From Chryseobacterium arachidis (GTDB lineage Bacteria > Bacteroidota > Bacteroidia > Flavobacteriales > Weeksellaceae): a stretch of 64,000 nt of DNA. The notes under the pieces were generated by a model. It was given only the letters and a program-made list of their open reading frames with translations, made no database searches and was not told where the DNA came from. Position 1 is the first letter of the stretch; every line of letters begins with the position of its first letter. The stretch spans positions 1 through 64,000 of the forward strand of contig NZ_FQUT01000019.1 of NCBI RefSeq assembly GCF_900129245.1. The letters are read 5' to 3'. Below, piece by piece: positions 17,220 through 26,155 of the stretch. The position numbers and the translations under genes were made by a program.

Positions 17220-17829
17220 AAGCATTAAAGTAGAAGATCAGGAAATTTTCTTATTGGATTTCCACCAAAAGCGTGTGGATCAGACTTTCGCCCATTTTGG
17301 GAAGGAAGGTTCCATTGATCTTGCAAAAATTTATAAACATCTTGAACATGATGAAGACGGTCTCTTTAAGCTAAGAGTTGTTTATGATCTTGACAAGAGA
17401 GTCCGTACCCAGATGATTCCTTATGCAATTCCTGAAATTGAAAATTTTCAGCTTGTTGAAAACAACAGCTACGATTATTCCTTCAAATTTGAAGACCGTA
17501 AGGAGCTGGAAAAAATGAAGATGAAATCTAAGGCTGAAGAAATCATTATCGTTAAAAACAACCACATTACAGATACTTCTTTCTCTAATCTTTTATTTCT
17601 GAAAGGTAAAGACTGGTTTACTCCCAATAGTTATCTTTTGAATGGTGTTCAGAGACAAAATCTTTTAAAGCATAAAAAGATCAAAGAAACGGAAATTACT
17701 TTACAAAATATAAAGCAATTTTCTCACTTCCAGATCATTAATGCAATGAATGATTTTGATGAAAATTTCATCTATCCGCTAGACAGGATTACCAATCTGC
17801 CAGGCAATGAAGAATATTTAGATCTTTAG
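17203..17829 (+). CDS. pabC: Aminotransferase class IV, probable aminodeoxychorismate lyase
   Basis: A 208-residue PLP-dependent fold-type IV protein, shorter than typical PabC (~270). FKFEDRKELEKMK holds the likely Schiff-base Lys, and EEIIIVKNNHITDTSFSNLLF and FTPNSYLLNGVQRQNLL are the cofactor phosphate and substrate strands. The role is cleavage of aminodeoxychorismate to p-aminobenzoate and pyruvate. It overlaps pabB and its stop codon overlaps that of the convergent menD (17826-17829). Confidence 0.8.
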   Translation: MSQFIESIKVEDQEIFLLDFHQKRVDQTFAHFGKEGSIDLAKIYKHLEHDEDGLFKLRVVYDLDKRVRTQMIPYAIPEIENFQLVENNSYDYSFKFEDRKELEKMKMKSKAEEIIIVKNNHITDTSFSNLLFLKGKDWFTPNSYLLNGVQRQNLLKHKKIKETEITLQNIKQFSHFQIINAMNDFDENFIYPLDRITNLPGNEEYLDL

Positions 17830-19502
17830 TTCTCTTTTAAAAAGTTAAAATAAGATTTCTGGATATCCGCATTATGCATGGCGTGGGTATTGACTTCCAA
17901 TATTTTAGGCTGAGTATCCGGCTTGAAGAAATTCTCCAGAACACGGTCTAATGTAACCTCTTCATCAACTTTGGTGTAAGAAAAACCGAAGTGCTTTGCC
18001 AAATGTTCTGCATTTTTATGATGCTTTGTGGCAATAAATTCATCCAATGTATTGGGGTTGGCATTTCCCGGTCCCGGAATAATTTTAAAGATGTTTCCTT
18101 CACCGTTATTAAAGATCATGATTCTTACAAACGGTGGAATATATTGGTTCCAAAGCCCGTTGATATCATAAAAGAAGCTTAAATCTCCTGTAATCAGTAA
18201 AGTCGGATTGGCATTTTTAATGGCAAATCCCATTGCTGTGGAAGTTGAGCCGTCTATACCGCTTGTTCCTCTGTTACAGTATATTTTTCTCTTTCCGTAA
18301 TCAAATAATTGTGCATATCGGATCGCGGAACTGTTGCTGAAATGAATATTATAGTTCTCCGGAATCGTCTGAGAAGTTTTATGAAAGAAATAAAAATCCG
18401 AAAACTCCACAGAATTTAAGAATTTTTCATGCTTAGCATCTTTTTTATCCCTTAAAACCTCCCAAAGGTTAAAATAAGGCTTCGGCTCCAGATTAATAAA
18501 TTTCAATAACTTGGAAAAGAAAATCTCGGGTTTTACCTCAATTTTTTCAGTTAATGCAAAATAAGTATCCGGCTGCCACACAGGATCAAGATGCCAGTGC
18601 TGCTTAGGTTTTGCTTTTCTTAAAAACTGTTTTACCTTCTTAGAAACCACATTCTGTCCCACCGTGATTAATAAATCCGGAGCGTACATCTTAAAGTCAT
18701 CTTCCGTAAAATTGAAAACATAACGATCAATAAACCTGAAGAATTTTTCGTGGTAAAGATTCGAGTTCGCTTCACTCAATACCACTACAGAATGATTTTT
18801 AACCAATTGGGTCAATTGATTTTCCAGTTCCGGGCTGTGGTCTCTGGTTCCTACAAGAATCAAAATCCGCTGTGACGTATTCCAGTCGGCCACAAGGTTT
18901 GAAGGAATTTCGTATTCTTTCTGCTGAATCGTTCTTTCTACCGTTGGAAATGTCGGAAGTTCAGAAATCAGTTCATACAAAGGTTCTTCTAAAGGAATAT
19001 TAATATGTACCGGGCCTTGTTTCTCTATACAAAGCTCGATTGCCTTTTTAATCGTATCAAAATTAATATCTTCAGCATTTTCGCGGTTGTCTTCCAACAG
19101 TTGGAAATCTCCATAAGAATGCTGATGAAAAAGATTATTCTGTCTGATGGTCTGTCCGTCGAAAATATCCACATAATCCGTCGGGCGGTCCGCTGTAAGT
19201 ATCAGCAAAGGAATATTCGAATAAAAAGCTTCAGTAATGGCAGGATAATAATTAGCTGCTGCAGAACCGCTTGTGCAGGTAATAGCTACCGGTTTTTTCT
19301 CGCTCATCACCATCCCCATTCCTACAAAAGCTGCACTTCTTTCGTCCACAATACTGTAACAGTTGAAGCTGTCTATTTCTGAAAAATGTATCGCCAAAGG
19401 TGCATTTCTAGATCCGGGAGAAACAACGATGTCTGAAATTCCGTATTGCTGAAGAAGGTGTGCAAGTATCTGAATACTTCTTTTAGAAGAATATTTTTTC
19501 AT
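17826..19502 (-). CDS. menD: 2-succinyl-5-enolpyruvyl-6-hydroxy-3-cyclohexene-1-carboxylate synthase
   Basis: A 558-residue thiamine-diphosphate enzyme. The N-terminal block SIQILAHLLQQYGISDIVVSPG and SIVDERSAAFVGMGM hold the ThDP glutamate region, and GDLSFFYDINGLWN with a following NNGEGNIFKI is the ThDP/Mg site. Order and length match MenD. It joins isochorismate and 2-oxoglutarate in menaquinone synthesis. No other men genes are in the window. The start ATG lies 4 bases from a -7 box, which suggests a leaderless message. Confidence 0.95.
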   Translation of the reverse strand: MKKYSSKRSIQILAHLLQQYGISDIVVSPGSRNAPLAIHFSEIDSFNCYSIVDERSAAFVGMGMVMSEKKPVAITCTSGSAAANYYPAITEAFYSNIPLLILTADRPTDYVDIFDGQTIRQNNLFHQHSYGDFQLLEDNRENAEDINFDTIKKAIELCIEKQGPVHINIPLEEPLYELISELPTFPTVERTIQQKEYEIPSNLVADWNTSQRILILVGTRDHSPELENQLTQLVKNHSVVVLSEANSNLYHEKFFRFIDRYVFNFTEDDFKMYAPDLLITVGQNVVSKKVKQFLRKAKPKQHWHLDPVWQPDTYFALTEKIEVKPEIFFSKLLKFINLEPKPYFNLWEVLRDKKDAKHEKFLNSVEFSDFYFFHKTSQTIPENYNIHFSNSSAIRYAQLFDYGKRKIYCNRGTSGIDGSTSTAMGFAIKNANPTLLITGDLSFFYDINGLWNQYIPPFVRIMIFNNGEGNIFKIIPGPGNANPNTLDEFIATKHHKNAEHLAKHFGFSYTKVDEEVTLDRVLENFFKPDTQPKILEVNTHAMHNADIQKSYFNFLKEN

Positions 19503-19506
19503 AATA

Positions 19507-19514
19507 CAAATTTA
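19507..19514 (-). promoter_or_regulatory. -7 box of menD
   Basis: Minus-strand TAAATTTG ends five bases before the menD ATG. With transcription starting 3-5 bases beyond the box, the message would have no 5' leader. No -33 element at the proper distance. Confidence 0.45.
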
Positions 19515-19587
19515 ATTTATAAATGCGGAACACGAAATAATTTTTAAATCAAAAATCTGTAATTTAGCAATTCGTAAATTTCTAAAA

Positions 19588-20538
19588 ATGGACAAAATAC
19601 CTAGTGTAGACCTGCGTGATTTCCTTTCGGGTGACCCGGAACGCAAACAGAAATTTGTAAATGAAATCGGAAAAGCTTATGAAGAAATTGGTTTTGTAGC
19701 CTTAAAAGGCCACTTTCTTGATGACAAATTGGTAGATGAATTGTATGGAGAGGTAAAAAACTTTTTTGAATTGCCAACGGAAACAAAACAGAAGTATGAA
19801 ATTCCGGGAATTGGCGGACAGAGAGGCTATGTAGGATTCGGTAAAGAAACTGCAAAAGGCTTTAAAAAAGGAGACTTGAAAGAGTTTTGGCATTTCGGAC
19901 AATATGTGTCTGATGATTCCCGATACAAAAGCGAGTATCCAGACAATGTAATCGTTGAGGAACTTCCAAAATTCAACGAAGTAGGTAAAGAAGCTTACCA
20001 AATGCTTGAAAAAACGGGACAGTATGTTCTTAGAGCATTGGCAATTTATCTTGGATTGGATGAATTTTATTTTGACGACAAGATCGCAGAAGGAAATTCT
20101 ATTTTAAGACCGATTCACTATCCCCCAATCACAGAAGAACCGAACGATGCGGTAAGAGCTGCAGCGCATGGAGACATCAACCTAATTACCCTTTTAATGG
20201 GTTCTCAGGGGAAAGGTCTTCAGGTGCAGAACCACAACGGAGAATGGATTGATGCAATTGCAGAACCGGACGAACTGATGATCAACGTGGGAGATATGCT
20301 ATCAAGACATACCAACAACAAGTTGAAATCTACTATCCACAGAGTGGTAAACCCGCCAAGAGAATTGTGGGGAACCTCAAGATACTCCATTCCTTTCTTT
20401 ATGCATCCGATAAGTTCAATGTCATTAAACGCCCTTGAAAACTGTGTAGACAAAAACAATCCGAAATTGTACGAAGATACTACAGCAGGAGAATTTTTAC
20501 ATGAAAGACTGATCGAATTAGGATTGATTAAGAAATAA
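19588..20538 (+). CDS. 2-oxoglutarate/Fe(II) oxygenase, isopenicillin-N-synthase-like
   Basis: A 316-residue protein. The N-terminal non-haem dioxygenase domain (IPSVDLRDFL, YEEIGFVALKGH) is followed by the 2OG-Fe(II) core. The iron ligands are AAHGDINLITLL (HxD) and the His of KSTIHRVVNPP; the co-substrate Arg is in RYSIPFF. The family hydroxylates or cyclises small molecules, and the substrate is not predictable. It is a single gene with its own terminator. Orthologues are common in Flavobacteriia, so a housekeeping role is likely. Confidence 0.87.
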   Translation: MDKIPSVDLRDFLSGDPERKQKFVNEIGKAYEEIGFVALKGHFLDDKLVDELYGEVKNFFELPTETKQKYEIPGIGGQRGYVGFGKETAKGFKKGDLKEFWHFGQYVSDDSRYKSEYPDNVIVEELPKFNEVGKEAYQMLEKTGQYVLRALAIYLGLDEFYFDDKIAEGNSILRPIHYPPITEEPNDAVRAAAHGDINLITLLMGSQGKGLQVQNHNGEWIDAIAEPDELMINVGDMLSRHTNNKLKSTIHRVVNPPRELWGTSRYSIPFFMHPISSMSLNALENCVDKNNPKLYEDTTAGEFLHERLIELGLIKK

Positions 20539-20539
20539 A

Positions 20540-20570
20540 AAAAACGGGTTACTTAACCCGTTTTTTTATT
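20540..20570 (+). terminator. Terminator after the oxygenase
   Basis: ACGGGTTA/TAACCCGT stem with flanking A and T runs. Confidence 0.9.
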
Positions 20571-20574
20571 TTAT

Positions 20575-20590
20575 AGTTTCACGTGAAACT
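20575..20590. other. parS-like chromosome partition site
   Basis: AGTTTCACGTGAAACT is a perfect 16-base palindrome whose inner 14 bases equal the core of the bacterial parS consensus TGTTTCACGTGAAACA. It is intergenic, just after a terminator, and not part of any gene. parS sites are bound by ParB and usually cluster near the replication origin, so this region is probably origin-proximal. Only one copy is seen here. Confidence 0.8.
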
Positions 20591-20686
20591 TATTTAAATT
20601 CACCAGAATAAAATATACCACACTCTATTGATTTATTGTTTTTTTGATTAACTTTACTTGATTATCAAATTTTTAATTAAAACAAT

Positions 20687-20848
20687 ATGAAAAATCTAAA
20701 AAAACTAAGCAAAGGCCAATTAAAAAGTATTAAAGGAGCAGGAGGAATAAAACTGCCGGAACCAGAATTCTGCATGTATGCATGCGGAGATATCGTTATC
20801 TGTGCAGCTTGCAGTGATGATTTTAAATGTCCGGACAATACAATTTAA
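20687..20848 (+). CDS. Double-glycine leader (bacteriocin-like) peptide, 53 residues
   Basis: The leader MKNLKKLSKGQLKSIKGAGG is closely related to those of the peptides at 3977 and 44534. The core has five cysteines (residues 29, 33, 39, 42, 48) and an acidic tail. It starts with a Lys/Leu amphipathic helix and cleavage is expected after GAGG. It has its own terminator downstream (20875-20911), which supports a real transcription unit. No transporter is nearby. Function unknown; a secreted peptide is inferred. Confidence 0.78.
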   Translation: MKNLKKLSKGQLKSIKGAGGIKLPEPEFCMYACGDIVICAACSDDFKCPDNTI

Positions 20849-20874
20849 TTGTATTTCGGAATATTCACAATAGT

Positions 20875-20911
20875 AAAGAGTCGGTTTCATGGAAGCCGGC
20901 TCTTTTTCTTT
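20875..20911 (+). terminator. Terminator after the GG-leader peptide
   Basis: AGAGTCGGTTTC-ATG-GAAGCCGGCTCT stem with G-T pairs and a T-rich tail. Confidence 0.87.
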
Positions 20912-20962
20912 CTCTGAAATATTCATAAAGTTTATTTACTTTTGAATCCAGATTAGAGCATC

Positions 20963-22054
20963 ATGAACAGAGACCTTTATATTGATTTCGCAAAAGGATT
21001 GGCAACACTCTCCATCATATTTATTCACACCGCATTTTGGTCGGGACAGTTTTATATTCCGGCTGAAGTAAGAGTATTTTCTCTGGTATTTGATGTCGCT
21101 TTATTTTATGCTTTAAGCGGAATTACTTCAGGTTCAAACATTGAAAAAACACTATACAGATTACTGAAGCTACAGGTAACCTACATGATTTTCGTAACGT
21201 TCCTGTTTTTTTTAGATTACTTTTTTAAAGTTTTCGGCCTAACATTTTTCTCTATGGAATGGCTGCAAAGTTTCTATTCTACTTTTGGATCAAAATATGC
21301 CACCACAAGTATTTCAACCATTCCACAATGGGAAAATCTAGGAAACTGGTATCTTCATCAATATACCAATGCAGATACTTTTCCTGTTGTAATGGGTAGT
21401 TTCTGGTATCTAAAGGTTTATTATATTTTAACGGTCTTCGGAGTTTTGATCTTAAGATTTTTTCCTAAACACATTAACTGGTTTATCGGGCTTTGTGTTT
21501 CCTTAACCTTACTGTTCAATATTTTTCCTGCAATTTATCCTTCGGGACAGGTTGGGTATGTCGCATTTTATATGACGGTTTTCTTAGTTGCCAATAAAAT
21601 GAAAGGCAAAAAAATTCCGACAACTATAATTCCTCTGCTGTACGGAATTGTTGCAGCAGCATTAGTATGGATGTTCTGGTTTTACGGAAATGAAATATTT
21701 TTCAAGATCAATAAAAATAAATTTCCACCCCAAACGCCTTACATTATCTGGACTCTGTTTTCTTTGGTAACCCTTTTTGTATTTTACAACAGGTTGCAGA
21801 TCGCAAAAGAAAATTTTGTGACATATATCGGGAAAAATGCAATATTTTTCTATTTTGGGCAGGGAATAAGTTCTTCTCTAATATACTTTTTAGTTGTTCC
21901 TTTGAAAGAGACTTTGCCTTGGTGGATTTTAATGATTATAATTTATGGTATTAATATCATTTTAGCATTCATCATTTCAGCCGGCTTGAAAAAAGTTGAT
22001 GAATCAGGTTGGAAACTCTTAGAGTTTTTAAGAAGAAAAACTGCTTCTCATTAA
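20963..22054 (+). CDS. Acyltransferase family membrane protein
   Basis: A 363-residue protein with about ten membrane segments. The N-terminus MNRDLYIDFAKGLATLSIIFIHT is the acyltransferase-3 signature, with the conserved Arg/Asp and His of the first helix. GSFWYLKVYYIL in the middle is also typical. Family members O-acetylate surface polysaccharides or lipids using cytoplasmic acetyl-CoA. No sugar cluster is adjacent, so the substrate is unknown. The stop overlaps the convergent small gene by four bases. Confidence 0.82.
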   Translation: MNRDLYIDFAKGLATLSIIFIHTAFWSGQFYIPAEVRVFSLVFDVALFYALSGITSGSNIEKTLYRLLKLQVTYMIFVTFLFFLDYFFKVFGLTFFSMEWLQSFYSTFGSKYATTSISTIPQWENLGNWYLHQYTNADTFPVVMGSFWYLKVYYILTVFGVLILRFFPKHINWFIGLCVSLTLLFNIFPAIYPSGQVGYVAFYMTVFLVANKMKGKKIPTTIIPLLYGIVAAALVWMFWFYGNEIFFKINKNKFPPQTPYIIWTLFSLVTLFVFYNRLQIAKENFVTYIGKNAIFFYFGQGISSSLIYFLVVPLKETLPWWILMIIIYGINIILAFIISAGLKKVDESGWKLLEFLRRKTASH

Positions 22055-22293
22055 TCTCTGCTTCTTCCGCTCCTTGCGATTAAAGCAACAATGATGATTA
22101 AGACAACAGCTCCGATAATTATATAAGTTGGATCTGCGTACCACTCGGTTGTTGTGGTAGTTTTCTGCTCAGTTGTTACCGTCCCTGTACCCGTTGTTGT
22201 TTCCTGGGCAAAACTGAATGCCGACATTAACATGATGAACATTGCTGAAAGTAAAGCACCTGCTTTAGACTTTAAAGTTGTGGTAGTTTCCAT
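22051..22293 (-). CDS. Small Thr-rich membrane protein with signal peptide
   Basis: An 80-residue protein; the start at 22293 (METTTTLKSKAGALL) is chosen over 22320. A signal-like segment (SAMFIMLMSAFSFAQ) is followed by a Thr/Glu stretch, then a second helix (TYIIIGAVVLIIIVALIA) and an RSGRSRD tail. No domain recognised. Such short envelope proteins are frequent in Chryseobacterium; function unknown. Confidence 0.65.
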   Translation of the reverse strand: METTTTLKSKAGALLSAMFIMLMSAFSFAQETTTGTGTVTTEQKTTTTTEWYADPTYIIIGAVVLIIIVALIARSGRSRD

Positions 22294-22446
22294 ATGTTTA
22301 TATTTTTTAATTGGTATCAAATTAAAATCAAATAAAATACCAATATTCTTAAATTATTCAAAAATTTACACTTACCACGTCCTCAATGTTTAAATAAACT
22401 TTAATCGTAACGCAATTTGTTTTAATTTTACAGAAAATTTTAAAAC

Positions 22447-23028
22447 ATGTTTAAGTTGAAACTTCCTACCGATCCAAGGTGGGCAAATATTGCTGAAGGA
22501 AACATCGAAGAAATTTTGACGGATCACGCCTGGTGCGAACAAAAAGCCGCTACAAATGCAATCGGCTTAATTACCATGCTGCCCGAATATCCGGAAATTG
22601 TTACCGAACTTCTTGCCATCGCGCAGGAAGAGCTTGAACATTTTGGTCAGGTCCACGAGATCATCAAAAAAAGAGGCTACACTTTCGGGCGTACTAGAAA
22701 AGATGATTATGTGAACGAATTGGTGAATTTCATCCAGAAAGGAGGCAACAGAGACGATCTTATTGTTGACAAAATGCTTTTTGCAGCCATGATTGAGGCC
22801 AGAAGCTGTGAAAGATTTAAAGTTCTGACTGAAAATATTAAAGATGAAGAGCTTAAAACATTCTACAGAGAACTGATGATCTCGGAAGCCAATCATTACA
22901 CCACTTTTATTGGGTTTGCAAGACAGCTTGGAGATGAAGAAAAAGTAAACAAACGCTGGGAAGAATGGCTGGAATATGAAGCGAAAATCATCCAGTCTTA
23001 TGGAAAAGGCGAAAGTATCCACGGATAA
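22447..23028 (+). CDS. miaE: tRNA-(ms2io6A)-hydroxylase
   Basis: A 193-residue ferritin-like di-iron protein. The helix motifs EELEHFGQVHEI and EANHYTTFIGFAR provide the paired ExxH iron ligands, and FKLKLPTDPRW is the usual N-terminus. MiaE hydroxylates the isopentenyl group of ms2i6A37 in tRNA using oxygen. It sits 12 bases ahead of the DUF502 gene, and the two are probably co-transcribed. Confidence 0.92.
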   Translation: MFKLKLPTDPRWANIAEGNIEEILTDHAWCEQKAATNAIGLITMLPEYPEIVTELLAIAQEELEHFGQVHEIIKKRGYTFGRTRKDDYVNELVNFIQKGGNRDDLIVDKMLFAAMIEARSCERFKVLTENIKDEELKTFYRELMISEANHYTTFIGFARQLGDEEKVNKRWEEWLEYEAKIIQSYGKGESIHG

Positions 23029-23040
23029 AAATTATTTGCG

Positions 23041-23658
23041 TTGAAAAAACTGACGTTTGAAAATATTGCCAATTTTTTCCTGAAAAATTTCTTTCAGGGA
23101 TTAGTGATTATCGGTCCTATTGGTCTGACGATCTTTGTTATCTGGTATGTTGTAACGTCAATTGACAATATTATTCCTTCGGTTGCCAAGGAAATTCCGG
23201 GATTGGTTTTTATTTCAACTATCTTATTTACAGCGCTTTTAGGGTTTTTAGGAAATAAATTCGTTGTAGGAAGATTCTTTTTTGATGCGATGGATCGCCT
23301 GCTGGAAAAAACTCCCGGCGTAAAACATATTTACACTCCTACAAAAGATGTCATGTCTTCATTCGTAGGAGATAAGAAGAAATTCAATGATCCGGTTTGG
23401 GTAAAGACCAATGAAAATCCGGAGATCTGGAGAATCGGGTTTTTAACCCAAAAAGAAATGGCAGATGTTGAAAAACACAACTATGTAGCCGTATACCTTC
23501 CTCATTCATACGCAATTTCGGGTTGGGTAATTGTAACGGAAGAAAAAAACATAAAGCCTGTTGTAGGCATGACCGCAGCTTCTGCCATGAAATTTGCGGT
23601 AAGTGGCGGTGTTGCAGGGTTCCATTCCGATGATAACATTTTCAAGGCACCGGAGTAG
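23041..23658 (+). CDS. DUF502 family membrane protein
   Basis: A 205-residue protein starting with TTG (KKLTFENIANFFLKNFFQG follows). Two membrane helices lie at about 18-38 and 52-72. The conserved DUF502 blocks are GLVIIGPIGLTIFVIWYV, TPGVKHIYTPTKDVMSSF and YLPHSYAISGWV. The family is found in bacteria and plants (COV proteins); the molecular role is unknown. No ATG is available nearby to replace the TTG start. It is downstream of miaE. Confidence 0.88.
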   Translation: MKKLTFENIANFFLKNFFQGLVIIGPIGLTIFVIWYVVTSIDNIIPSVAKEIPGLVFISTILFTALLGFLGNKFVVGRFFFDAMDRLLEKTPGVKHIYTPTKDVMSSFVGDKKKFNDPVWVKTNENPEIWRIGFLTQKEMADVEKHNYVAVYLPHSYAISGWVIVTEEKNIKPVVGMTAASAMKFAVSGGVAGFHSDDNIFKAPE

Positions 23659-23864
23659 TCTTTTTTACTTTACAATAATGTCCTGATCAGGAATCACCAT
23701 TCATTCTTTTCTTTATCTGAATTAAAATATCCCGATTAAAGAAATTATTCCCCGTATTCATTAAAAGAGTAATCTGCCGATCTGGAAAAATATTTTTCGC
23801 AGTTACTATAGTTTTAATGAAAAAAATTACAGATTTAAACAAATAAAACTAACAACAATAAAAG

Positions 23865-24950
23865 ATGAGCAAAGTTGCAATCATTGGAGCCGGAGTTTCC
23901 GGCTTGAGCATGGCAAATTATTTAGAAAAAAATAATATTGACTATCATCTCTACGAAAGAAGAACACCAAACGACCTGAAAGGACACGGATTTATCCTTC
24001 CGAAAGAAGGTATCGAACACCTTTCAAGCATTATTGATATTAACGATCTTTATGCAAAAGGAAGTTTCCTGAAAAAATATTATCATTACAACCAAGCCGG
24101 AGAAATCATCTCGGAAAAAGACCTGGACAATGTTTTTGTGGTTTCCAGAAGCGCATTGATCGAAATTCTGGCGAAAGGAGTTCCTGCAGATAAAATTTCA
24201 TACAATTCTACCGTTGCATTGAACGGTTTTTCTAATGGAAAAGCTGAAATTTCTCTTGATGAAACTAAAACCTTAGAAGCGGATATCGTAGTGGCATCAG
24301 ACGGTTCAAGAAGCCGGATCAGAAGAACTATTTTTCAGGGCGAAACCATGAAAGCCGTTCTGGAAAATGAAGTGGTGAATATCATCGAAAATGAGGAACT
24401 GGCGGGCAAAATCGAAAGTAATTTCCTGAAATTCCATCATGAAAACGGTGGGTTAACATTTGGCGTATTAAAGCTTTCCTCTTCAAAGATTCTTTGGTAT
24501 TGCCAGTTTGACATTACCAAGTTCTTTATTAATGAAGATTATACTCCGGATTGCATCAGACAGTTTATGATTGATAATTTTGGCAGCTGGAATCCTTTGA
24601 TTTCATCCATTATTGAAGGCTCAAGCTACGAAAATGCACACATCTGGAGAGTGTATGAACTGGAAAAATTAAACCCATTCTACCATGAAAATGTAGTCTT
24701 CATAGGAGATGCAGCACATCCGTTAATTCCTTTTACAAGCCAGGGCGTTACTTCTGCCATGAAAGATTCTTTTACATTAACGAATCTTTTAGTTGAAGGA
24801 AACGATCTTCAGGAAACTTTCAGAAAATACGAAGATGAAAGAAGACCTGAAATCAATATTCATATCAAGAATGGAAGAGCCTTACTGGAGCAATTTCTTC
24901 TTCCATTAAACGAACAGCCAAAAAATACTTTACCAATTTCATACAAATAA
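23865..24950 (+). CDS. FAD-dependent monooxygenase
   Basis: A 361-residue protein. The Rossmann motif VAIIGAGVSGLSMANYLE is at the N-terminus, DG motif VVASDGSRSRIRR is mid-protein, and the GD motif FIGDAAHPLIPFTSQG binds FAD ribityl. This is the PHBH-type flavoprotein hydroxylase layout. The substrate would be aromatic or otherwise electron-rich. It is separated by two bases from a PLP aminotransferase gene, so the two likely act on one small-molecule pathway. The 206-base gap upstream holds no recognised element. Confidence 0.85.
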   Translation: MSKVAIIGAGVSGLSMANYLEKNNIDYHLYERRTPNDLKGHGFILPKEGIEHLSSIIDINDLYAKGSFLKKYYHYNQAGEIISEKDLDNVFVVSRSALIEILAKGVPADKISYNSTVALNGFSNGKAEISLDETKTLEADIVVASDGSRSRIRRTIFQGETMKAVLENEVVNIIENEELAGKIESNFLKFHHENGGLTFGVLKLSSSKILWYCQFDITKFFINEDYTPDCIRQFMIDNFGSWNPLISSIIEGSSYENAHIWRVYELEKLNPFYHENVVFIGDAAHPLIPFTSQGVTSAMKDSFTLTNLLVEGNDLQETFRKYEDERRPEINIHIKNGRALLEQFLLPLNEQPKNTLPISYK

Positions 24951-24952
24951 AA

Positions 24953-26110
24953 ATGTTTACAAACAACGATATCAATTTCGAAGCCCTGAAAAGAAAAGCC
25001 TATAACGGAAGATGGGCAACACTGGAAGACGGAATAATTCCTTTAACAGCGGCAGATCCGGACTTCAGAATGTCAAAAGAAATAGAAAACGGAATTATCG
25101 AATATATTAAGGACGGATATTTAAGCTACGGTCCTTTTTCCGGAATTCCCGAATTTAAGAAAAGTGTTGCGGAACATTTTAATACAAAGAAAAATGGAAG
25201 TTTTACTCCGGAAAATGTATTGGCAGTGAACAGTGCCGCAATGGGAATGTTTATGGTTGCAAAATATGTTCTGAGTCCAGGAGATGAAGCGATTATTTTC
25301 GATCCTGTTGATTTCCTGTTCAAAAAAACGGTAGATGCAGTTGGCGGGAATATTAAATTATGTGCAGTAGATTCTGCAACAGGAGATATCGATTTTGAAA
25401 TGCTGGTTTCTTTAATCGGTCCAAAAACAAAACTGATCAGCGTTTGTAATCCTCACAACCCGGTTGGAAGAGTTTATTCTAAGGAAATTTTACAGAAAAT
25501 TGCAGAGATCGCTGCTGCCCATGATCTTTGGGTGATGAGCGATGAAATCTGGAGTGATATTGTGTATGACAAAAAAGAATTTAATACCTATTCCTCGGTT
25601 TCGGAACACGCGAAGAAGAAAAGCTTTACCGTTTTCGGGTTTTCAAAATCTTTCGGAATTGCTGGATTGAGAATTGGTGCGGTTCTATGCAACGACCAGG
25701 ATCTACTGGATGATTTTACAGAAAAGTCCATGTTCAATTCCACGATTGAAGGCGTTTCTACATTATCCCAAATTGCCGCAAGTGTTGCCATTGACAAAGC
25801 AAAACCCTGGTTCGATGATTTTCTGACTCATTTACAGCACAACAGAGATTTAGCTCACAGTATGCTTAACAATTCAGGAATTTTAACTCCAAATCTTCCG
25901 GAAGCAACATTCGTAATTTTCCCTAAGATTAATAACGGGATGTCGAGTGACAAATTTGCACAGCATGTTTTGAAAGAAGGTAAAGTTGCGATTGTTCCGG
26001 GCTCGGAAAGATGGTTCGGAAAAGGCGCTGAAGGACACGTAAGAATATGTTTTTCGACTTCTCAGGAAATTCTGACTGAAGGATTAAACAGACTGATTAA
26101 CTGTTTTTAA
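24953..26110 (+). CDS. PatB/MalY-type PLP-dependent aminotransferase or C-S lyase
   Basis: A 385-residue fold-type I enzyme. SVCNPHNPVGRVY, MSDEIWSDIVY and the lysine motif FGFSKSFGIAGLRIG are conserved. The closest family by motif is MalY/PatB (cystathionine beta-lyase-like), though an aspartate/aromatic aminotransferase is possible. It shares an operon with the FAD monooxygenase and ends at a bidirectional terminator. I cannot name the substrate. Confidence 0.83.
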   Translation: MFTNNDINFEALKRKAYNGRWATLEDGIIPLTAADPDFRMSKEIENGIIEYIKDGYLSYGPFSGIPEFKKSVAEHFNTKKNGSFTPENVLAVNSAAMGMFMVAKYVLSPGDEAIIFDPVDFLFKKTVDAVGGNIKLCAVDSATGDIDFEMLVSLIGPKTKLISVCNPHNPVGRVYSKEILQKIAEIAAAHDLWVMSDEIWSDIVYDKKEFNTYSSVSEHAKKKSFTVFGFSKSFGIAGLRIGAVLCNDQDLLDDFTEKSMFNSTIEGVSTLSQIAASVAIDKAKPWFDDFLTHLQHNRDLAHSMLNNSGILTPNLPEATFVIFPKINNGMSSDKFAQHVLKEGKVAIVPGSERWFGKGAEGHVRICFSTSQEILTEGLNRLINCF

Positions 26111-26118
26111 AAATATAC

Positions 26119-26155
26119 AAATCACCGCCTAAGCATTATTGGCGGTGATTTTTTT
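26119..26155. terminator. Bidirectional terminator
   Basis: AATCACCGCC/GGCGGTGATT stem with A/T tracts on both sides, between the aminotransferase and the convergent radical SAM gene. Confidence 0.9.

Noticed and set aside
22567..23022. 151-codon antisense ORF inside miaE
   Set aside because: miaE is supported by clear di-iron motifs on the plus strand; the antisense frame is a shadow of it.
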